Positions 57,611-64,000 of a DNA stretch of 64,000 bases are shown piece by piece. The DNA is from Bedellia somnulentella (taxonomy: Eukaryota; Arthropoda; Insecta; Lepidoptera; Bedelliidae): contig OY755178.1 in the NCBI GenBank assembly GCA_963576735.1, positions 5,208,001-5,272,000 of the forward strand, read 5' to 3'. The notes under the pieces were generated by a model that ran no database searches, had not been told where the DNA came from, and worked only from the letters and a program-made list of their open reading frames with translations. How positions within the stretch are numbered: position 1 is the stretch's first letter; every line of letters starts with the position of its first letter. A program made the translations under genes and the position numbers.

Positions 57611-60600
57611 CTGAAATAAAAAGATTACCGCTATAATATACATACATACACACATACATACGTATACTTACAGCTATAAATAAAAAAAAGATAAGTTAAG
57701 AAAAACATTTATTCATTGCTACACAGTCAACAATATTACTAAAAGATTAAAAACGAAACTAAATAAGAACAAAACAAAAAAAAACAAAATTATAAATAAC
57801 AAGATTTTAAAAACAAGAGTTAACATTAAAAGTTATTGTCACAAGCCATACCCTGCGTAGCAATAAAAATCCTTCAAACAGATAGCCAGATATTTAGAAT
57901 AAAATTCGTCAGCCGCTTTTGGAAGTTAAGTGGGGATAAGATTTAAAAAAATAAAGGTTTTTGGTAAAGGGTCTCCAACTAGGGATTGCAATCCGGTATC
58001 ATTTTCAATCCGGCCGGATTTCACCGGATTGGCTCCAATCCGGCCGGATCCGACCGGATCCGGCCGGATTTTAAAGTTACTTAGGGCCTAGTATTAGTGA
58101 TTTTTAGTTTGATAATAATACATATAAAGAAAAATAAAATACGTATTTATGGAAAATAAAATAATATTAATTTATTTCACTTTAAATTATATTTTTTGGT
58201 AATGTAATTTTTGGTACTATTTGTACTAAATGAAATTATGAGACAATTCTAAATAATAAAGTACCTAAGTAATCAGTCTCACTCTCACTTATTGCTGTAA
58301 GTACTAAGTACTTAAATAATAATACTATTAAACTCTTTTTAATAATCTACACACACTTAAATTAACATAACAGTCTTTTAAATCAGTACTTATAAAATCA
58401 ACTTTCATAATGCTAAGAAACAATAAAAACAGGAAACATTTATTTTTGCAATGGAAAAATGTGAGTTAATATTACCTACTTATGTGCCTGAAAAAACAAT
58501 CTAAGAAACATAAAGTGTTGATTGTACTGTCTCCTAATCTGCTTCTGATGGCACTACAAATATAACCTGCAGCAGAAAAGATGCTTTTCTGCTGCAGCAG
58601 TATGCAGATTATAATGCTTTTCTTGGTGATGAACATTTAAGTTTAGATACCTATGGTTTTTTTGGGATGTCCATTCATCGAACGTCAACGCAAATTTTTG
58701 ATTCTGCTTTTTGAGATATTCAAATTCAATTATCATGTCAGCCTCTACGGTGTTTGCAAAATTATTTATCATAGTTCTTATTGTGTTTGGTGATTGTGGA
58801 AGTTGAAACCCGCTTTTTTTTGAATAAATTACGTAAGTCAGTAGATGTACAATAGGTACTGAGGGCCAACCCATCTTTGCAGATCATTCTAGAAACCATA
58901 GCCTCCATACTATCATTTTTCTTCTTAAAATATTCGCGCGCGCTCTTCGTTACATACCTACAGTTTTTCGCGTACATATTTTTTGCTTTACCGGATCCGC
59001 CACCGGATCCGGCGCCGACCCACCGGATCCGGTAGGTCCAAAAACACGCCGGATCCGCCGGATTACCGGATCCGCCGGACCGGATTGCAATCCCTATCTC
59101 CAACCTCATGTCAAATAAATCCATTAAAAAGCTACATTACCCATAGTTGCCTCTTACGTACATCCACGTAAAGAAATAGGGTAGTGTTATTCCAAGCCGA
59201 CACTACATAGCAATAATTTACTCATGTAATTTAAATCTTTTTGTTCATGAAAACCTCATGTGGGGATTATTACTAATAAATAAAGGAAAGAAAAATTTCG
59301 ACACAGGCGGGAATCGAACCCGCGACCTCGGGTATACGCCCTGACGCTCTGCCAACTGAGCCACCGTATATACCCGAGGTCGCGGGTTCGATTCCCGCCT
59401 GTGTCGAAATTTTTCTTTCCTTTATTTATTCTTTATTTATTAGTAATTTACTCATGGTTTTACGATTCTAAGATTAAAACGGTTTAACTATAAAAAATAC
59501 TTACATCAGGCGTCAGCAAGCCTACTAAATACGGTGATATTATGCCTGCAACAGCAGCAATCCCGTTCACAATAGCAGTAGTAGTGCCCGCGTAGTTCGG
59601 AGATATATCGAGGGTATTTATTCTATTTCCACTGAGATAAGCTGCCATCAAAGCCATTGATAGTACGAACCAGACCATAGCCAAGGTTGTGTTGCATCCA
59701 GAATATGATGCCATTACTATGCAAATAGCTGGACCAGTAGCCCCTGAAAAATAAATTGTCAGTAAAACGTGTTGTTAGAGTGATATCAGACAATTCGCGT
59801 CAATGGTAATTATTAGCACCCGTGCAACCATGATAGCCCAGTGGGTAGAACACTCGGTTATCGTGCAAACGACTAGTGTTCAAATCCTGGGTCGGGCCTA
59901 CACCAATTTTTCTTTTCTAAAGACATATGTGTGGTTAATTTATCATGGTTGTTAACGGTGAGGGAAAACATCGTGAGGAAACCCACATGGCTGAATTGTA
60001 CTTAGTCATGTGACAGTGTATTCGTACAAAAAGGCCTGCCCCCTATCACGTGAGTACACTGTCCATGCAAAACGTGGGTACTCCGAACACCAGGTGACAA
60101 AGTCACGTGATGTTCAGAAGTATTAGTACCTCTGCCAACCCCTACGGGGATATTCGGCGTGAACGTTTATGTTATGTTATGTAGCACCTGAGAGTTGGAA
60201 GTAGATAATGATCATCGAACACACAATATCTGTATGTCCAGCAAGCTCCAAACAACTGTATTCATTACCAAATTAGTTTATACAGAGAGCAAGTATATGT
60301 CGTGTCATTTTTTATTTTAAAAAATGTCAGCTTCTAAAGCGGCCAGTACACAATGGCGGACGATGGCCCACTGCTCGCCATCGCCACTGTGTACAGGGGG
60401 CAATGGTGCATGATGGCGGACAATTGCCGATCGTGGCGCGCAATGGCGCGCAATGGCGAATTTGTCGGTTTTTCGGGCACACTTCAAAGGAATCGTGGCG
60501 TAGCATGGCCGGTGGCGTTTCCACAATGGGCCATTGTTTAGTTCGTCACGGACCGCTCATAGATACTTATACTTTTTTGGAATATTTTATTGCAAAATGT

Positions 60601-62386
60601 ATTGATAATCACTACATGACGTAAAAATAACATTAATAACGCCATAAATAAAATAAATTACATACATAATAATAAATAAATAGCTACAACCATAATTACT
60701 TCGACGTCCGTCGCAAGTGGATTGCCAGGCAGTAATGAGCAATGGGCCATTGTGTGAACACCAATTGATCGTGGCCTACAATTGCCAATGGCGAAGCGTG
60801 GGCCATCGTCGGCCATTGTGTACTGGCCGCTTTACGTCTCATGTGACATACACGCTCTCACACGCCTTATACTACGGCGGCTGAATCAAAGATGTATCCG
60901 CTATAATAATATGTAAAACCTATTTGTAAAAAGTGTATAATACGATAAGAGATATAGCGATTGTCAAATTACCCAGCCACAAATCTCATGGCAATTTCAA
61001 TAGAGTAATTCCAGTTAAACACGAGTCAGACAAATATATTCGACACTACATACATACATATACTCGCGGCTAAAAATCCCTAAAAGGGGTAGCCACTTTT
61101 AGAAGTTGAGTAGGGAAAAGATTGTAAAGTAAATGTTTTTGGTGATCTCGAACCGCATCGCCCAAAAACACACCTCATACATTATATTATACATACATAC
61201 ATACACTCACTCATGGCTATAAATCCCTAGAAGGGGTAGCCAGAGCTAAGGAATTGGTCATTTCTCAGCCACTTTTGGAAGTTAAGTAAGGAAAATATGG
61301 TAAAGGTTTTCGGTGATGGGTTTCAAACCGCATCCAAAAATCCAATAAAAATTCCTGATACCCTTAGTTACCTCTTATGAACACACACGGGAAAAAATAG
61401 AGGAGTGTTATTCCAAGCCAATAGTACACAGCATTACAAAAATAACACTCCAGGAGAATTAAAAAAAACAAGGTATTAAAAATAATTACCAATAGTAGTA
61501 TAAACTTTTCGAGCAGTTACAATGCTGTGATATTTTCGTTTTATACAAAAGTCACATATTGTACTGAACACAAAACTCAAAACCCACATAGCAATGAAGG
61601 GGGAAGCAGAAAGGAGACCAGTTTTCTTAATGTCAAATTTTAGTACATCTGTCATATATTTCGGGAGATCTGTTATCATCGTGAAGTAGCCCCAATCGTG
61701 ACCAATCTGCAAATATAAAAGCCATAAATTATTACCATCATTATGACTCGGTAGATTCGTAGGAATAGAAAAATTTTCGGATTTGAGAGGCATCGATTGT
61801 GGCCCTGTATAAATCCTGTTTGTGTTTCTGGTATTTCCGAAATTATCTTGAGGAGTGGTTTTACATATGTTTTTAATGGTAAGGAAATGTAAGGTAACGT
61901 GTGTGAAAACTTTAAATTCATAATTCTTAGTGTTATGCTTACATATATTTAACTGCTCATATAGTAGACTGTGTAGTGTTGGGTTAGAAAAGCACTACCC
62001 TTTTCTACCCACGAGCACGGGTATGGTAAATAAGAGGCGACTAAAGGTATGGGGCTTTTGGGCGATGTGGTTGGAGACCCATCACCAATCATACTTTCTT
62101 TCTACCGTCTTGTCCCCTATCAACTTCCAAATGTGGCTGAAGAGTTTCTAGCTCTGAAGCTCCCCCTTTTTGGGATTTATAGCCGTGAGAACATGTATGT
62201 AATTTTACTTACTGCTGCAATAATAAGTGCATACAAAGGTGGCGAACGTAACAATGCGTTCCATGGAACAGGTTCTAGTATTTGTTTCTTGGAGAACATC
62301 AGTGCGTCGACAGTTTCATTCAGGTACGTTTTCTCTTTCTCCGTTATAAAAGGATGCGAGTTTGGTGTATTATAAACGAGAACCGT
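57389..62386 (-). CDS. Transporter gene B: SLC17/sialin-like MFS transporter, C-terminal half only
   Basis: The last four exons join 62386-62213, 61706-61490, 59743-59505 and 57610-57389 (283 residues and a stop). The first three match gene A exon for exon in length and motif order (WGYFTMITDLPKYMTDVLKF, NYAGTTTAIVNGIAA, STLKQWRLAFW, GDQAWWDDVKKHGYP), so A and B are tandem paralogues. No exon for the N-terminal half is visible between 62387 and 64000; it should lie right of the window. It is probably a functional gene: frames are open and splice sites are kept, though the donor at 61489 (G|GTAATT) is weaker than the others. Substrate is unknown. Confidence 0.88.
57980..59096 (-). mobile_element. 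Degenerate hAT-like DNA transposon with 8-base target-site duplication
   Basis: The terminal inverted repeats TAGGGATTGCAATCCGG (57980-57996 and, inverted, 59080-59096) are exact. TCTCCAAC repeats at 57972-57979 and 59097-59104, eight bases as expected for hAT. Both subterminal regions are packed with CCGGATCCGG-like units, probably transposase-binding sites. Strand is given from the transposase fragment. Confidence 0.88.
58590..58975 (-). pseudogene. hAT transposase fragment, frameshifted
   Basis: The - strand reads REYFKKKNDSMEAMVSRMI and CKDGLALSTY, then after a shift PQSPNTIRTMINNF, FALTFDEWTSQKNHRYLNL and NVHHQEKHY. The LTFDEWTS motif is the first catalytic-aspartate region of hAT transposases. 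The break lies in the eight-A run (- strand) at 58814-58821. The catalytic C-terminal half is missing, so the copy cannot move itself. Confidence 0.8.
59246..59450. repeat. S5 tRNA-headed SINE arranged as a perfect palindrome
   Basis: Arms 59275-59336 and 59369-59430 are exact reverse complements (62 bases) around a 32-base centre. Each arm carries the B-box half of a tRNA-like head (GGTTCGATTCCCGCC) and part of the SINE body. The centre holds the A-box half (GGCTCAGTTGGCAGAGC on the - strand). The body part CATGAAAACCTCATGTGG also occurs alone at 15926-15975. Confidence 0.85.
59505..59743 (-). CDS. Transporter B exon (helices 9-11)
   Basis: The exon lies between TTTTTCAG and CCTGAT|GTAAGT. 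It reads ATGPAICIVMASYSGC, SPNYAGTTTAIVNGIAAVAG and LVGLLTPD. Confidence 0.92.
59821..60181 (+). mobile_element. S2 SINE, full length
   Basis: TAGCACC repeats at 59814-59820 and 60182-60188. Further matches beyond seven bases are imperfect. Confidence 0.9.
60335..60834. mobile_element. MITE with inverted repeats of about 38 bases
   Basis: Both ends start TAAAGCGGCCAGTACACAAT (the right one inverted) and match over about 37 of 38 positions. If the outer TA is the duplicated target, the element is 60337-60832. It is non-coding; the inside is rich in CAATGGC/GCCATTG words, giving open frames that are not genes. It lies in the transporter B intron. Confidence 0.8.
61046..61166 (-). mobile_element. 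S1 copy, head-truncated
   Basis: It runs from the (CATA)n tail to CGCATCGCCCAAAAAC. Confidence 0.75.
61190..61436 (-). mobile_element. S1 copy
   Basis: Full length, next to the previous one in the same orientation. It ends about 55 bases from the transporter B donor at 61489. Confidence 0.8.
61490..61706 (-). CDS. Transporter B exon (helices 7-8)
   Basis: The exon lies between ATTTGCAG and ACTATTG|GTAATT. It reads IGHDWGYFTMITDLPKYMTD, LLSASPFIAMW and IKRKYHSIVTARKVYTTI, very close to gene A. Confidence 0.92.
61972..62203 (+). mobile_element. S1 copy next to a transporter B splice donor
   Basis: Its tail ends about ten bases before the donor at 62212. Confidence 0.8.
62213..62386 (-). CDS. 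Transporter B exon (central loop, helix 7 start)
   Basis: The exon lies between CATTTTTAG and GCAGCA|GTAAGT, 58 codons. It reads TVLVYNTPNSHPFITEKEK and EPVPWNALLRSPPLYALII. An S1 repeat ends about ten bases past its donor. Confidence 0.9.
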
Positions 62387-62431
62387 CTAAAAATGAAAAA
62401 AAAGTCCATAATTATATTAGTATTAATTAAG

Positions 62432-62756
62432 ACGACGTGATAGCTCAGTTCAAATCCCGGTTCGGGCCTACACCAATTTGTCTTTTCTAAAGACATATGT
62501 GTGGTTAATTTATCACGGTTGTTAACGGTGAGGTAAAACATCGTGAGGAAACCCACATGGCTGAGTTTGTACTTAGTCATGTGACAGTGTATTCGTACAA
62601 AAACGGCGATAGGCCTGCCCCCTATCACGTGAGTACACTGTCCATGCAAAACGTGGGTACTCTGAACACCAGGTGACGATGTCACATGATGTTCAGAAGT
62701 ATTAGTACCTCTGCCAACCCCTTCGGGGATATTCGGCGTGAACGTTTATGTTATGT
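62432..62756 (+). mobile_element. S2 SINE with the middle of its tRNA head deleted
   Basis: GATAGCTCAG joins directly to TTCAAATCCC, so the stretch between A and B boxes is gone. TATTAATTAAG repeats exactly at 62421-62431 and 62757-62767. Confidence 0.92.
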
Positions 62757-62767
62757 TATTAATTAAG

Positions 62768-62912
62768 GCAGGTGTCCGATGAAGAAGAATAAAAGAGCAT
62801 GTTTGAAAATATTGATGGATGTGAACGAAGCCAGAGAGGTTTGTCGGGATCGTACAAAGTGGCGATAGATAGTCTCGGCCTATCCCAATGGGAACTAACA
62901 ACGTGAATACAT
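62768..62912 (+). mobile_element. S3 copy
   Basis: It encodes [17 protein letters not shown], then a stop inside the usual ORF end. The tail has only AACGTGAATAC, so it is an older copy. It directly follows the S2 at 62432. Confidence 0.7.
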
Positions 62913-63780
62913 TTAAACCCTATAATCGCGTTCTCTGTCTTTAGAATTAGTTTAATTTTTGTGCTGGTTGGCAAACTTTTACGACTACTATCGTTGACCT
63001 GCTACATTTGCTTTTTTCATATATATATCAAATCGTTTATCTACTTTAAGACTACAATGTAACAATAATACTTACTCACTAAATTCCCAAAGGGTAGTTA
63101 TAAAAGCTCCGATGATAAAATAAGAATTGTCCTTCCAAAAAATATTAAATCTACTGCCTAAAATACTAAATTCCCGACTACTTTTGTCCGAGTAAAAATG
63201 TCGAAACGACCGAATGACATACTTTATTCTTCGATAAATTAATATATCTGTGTTATCCACAATCCTATTCTACCAAGTAAAATTATGTGCTACTGATAAC
63301 AATGCTTTGAAATTTTTACCTTTACTTGCCTACAAGTTATTTATGGATTACACTACATGTTTCATAGGGATCCATATTGGCTCACATAAAATTCTAAATC
63401 ATATTCGTTGTCTTTCTATCGATTTATGTTCATAATAATCACTCTTCATTATTTTATTGGTCATACTTTATTTATTCATACATTTTTAATACAACCAACG
63501 GAAGTCATAACAGTTAGTGATCATAATTGTTTTATTGATTATGTTTCTACCAACATTTTTTTTAAAACTAAAAGGACCATGGGTCAAATTGGGCTCAGTG
63601 TCCAACAGAGTTATAGCATATGCCGTTGTGAAGGATTTTGTTTGTACTAAAATTGTTACTATGGGCACCACCTTCAATTCCATTGCAGAAAAAAGATATG
63701 CACCTAAATAGGTTTTTCAGAAAAAGACAATTGTTAGGAGTCGTAAAACTTATTGAAACAATATACTCATTCTTAAAATG
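62913..63780. other. Right-end intron of transporter B, no exon seen
   Basis: Overlapping open frames on both strands at 63486-63711 share one stretch, but neither matches the missing transporter exons. It may be an unrecognised repeat. Confidence 0.35.
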
Positions 63781-63794
63781 CTTAAAATAGTGGT

Positions 63795-64000
63795 AAACAA
63801 TAGATGCGCCTGCGCCCGTGTGATTTACAACACTCTCCATCCCTTTCACACCTCCCGGACGCCTGCGCGGGCGCCCGTCTTCTCTCAATCAGTCGACTCG
63901 TGATTCTCACGTTGTTAGCTGTGTTTCCGTGTATCCTCTCTTGTTCTGTGATTTACCGACCCTAGCTTGTTGTTTTGGACTCTGTTTATGCTTACGTATT
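63795..64000. other. GC-rich block at the right edge, unassigned
   Basis: A sharp rise in GC (GCGCCTGCGCCCGTG, GGACGCCTGCGCGGGCG) is followed by TCAGTCGACTCG, an initiator-like word, and a pyrimidine-rich stretch. It could be a promoter/5' UTR or the 5' end of a retroelement cut by the window edge. Confidence 0.3.

Larger units (their letters stand above)
57865..59216 (-). mobile_element. S1 copy interrupted by a hAT element
   Basis: The S1 parts 57865-57979 and 59097-59216 join inside GGTCTCCAAC. The piece at 57640-57680 is a separate tail-like (CATA) fragment. Confidence 0.8.

Noticed and set aside
59337..59410. tRNA gene in the palindrome
   Set aside because: The tRNA-like half-heads belong to an inverted SINE, and the 3' arm is duplicated.
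60317..60624. Overlapping open frames on both strands
   Set aside because: They are produced by the CAATGGC words of the MITE.
63486..63711. Missing 5' exon of transporter B
   Set aside because: Neither strand matches the GPTMPGL or GGMIAEKYGGK segments expected there.
1..64000. CRISPR array or bacterial operons
   Set aside because: Repeats are dispersed retroposons with target-site duplications, and genes are spliced; the sequence is eukaryotic.

Overview
This is an AT-rich nuclear segment of an insect genome, most likely a moth or butterfly. It holds spliced animal genes with short exons in long introns, and a dense cover of interspersed repeats of kinds familiar from Lepidoptera. The order is an inference from gene content and repeat style; I could not run a search.

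Left half (about 1-32 kb), + strand: the last eight coding exons of an iRhom (inactive rhomboid, rhomboid-5) gene lie at 561-30379. The N-terminal cytosolic part is upstream of the window. Exon phases join without error through all seven introns and give 597 codons plus a stop. The second intron carries a nearly complete LOA-like non-LTR retrotransposon on the - strand (about 10140-15545), with an intact endonuclease-RT-RNase H ORF2 and an ORF1 split by a frameshift.

Right half (about 36-64 kb), - strand: two tandem SLC17/sialin-like major facilitator transporter genes. Gene A is complete (start at 49743, stop at 36601, eight coding exons, 519 residues). Gene B shows only its last four exons (62386 to 57389) and runs off the right edge. 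The shared exons have matching lengths (174, 217 and 239 bases, then 225 or 222), so the pair arose by tandem duplication. The iRhom gene and gene A converge on a gene-poor interval at about 30.4-36.6 kb.

Repeats: family S1 is a retroposon of about 250 bases ending in (TATG)n. Family S2 is a SINE of about 360 bases with a tRNA-like head, a (TTATG)n tail and mostly 11-base target-site duplications. Family S3 is the 3' end of a LINE whose ORF2 C-terminus keeps its frame in several copies and whose tail matches that of S1. Family S4 is another tRNA-headed SINE at 49.8 kb. Family S5 is a tRNA-headed SINE found as a perfect palindrome at 59.3 kb. There are also truncated Jockey/CR1-like LINEs, a degenerate hAT element, two MITEs, and an element with terminal inverted repeats of more than 300 bases holding remains of an intron-containing gene. 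Many elements are nested, so insertion order can be read directly. No prokaryotic feature, CRISPR array or convincing functional tRNA gene was seen.
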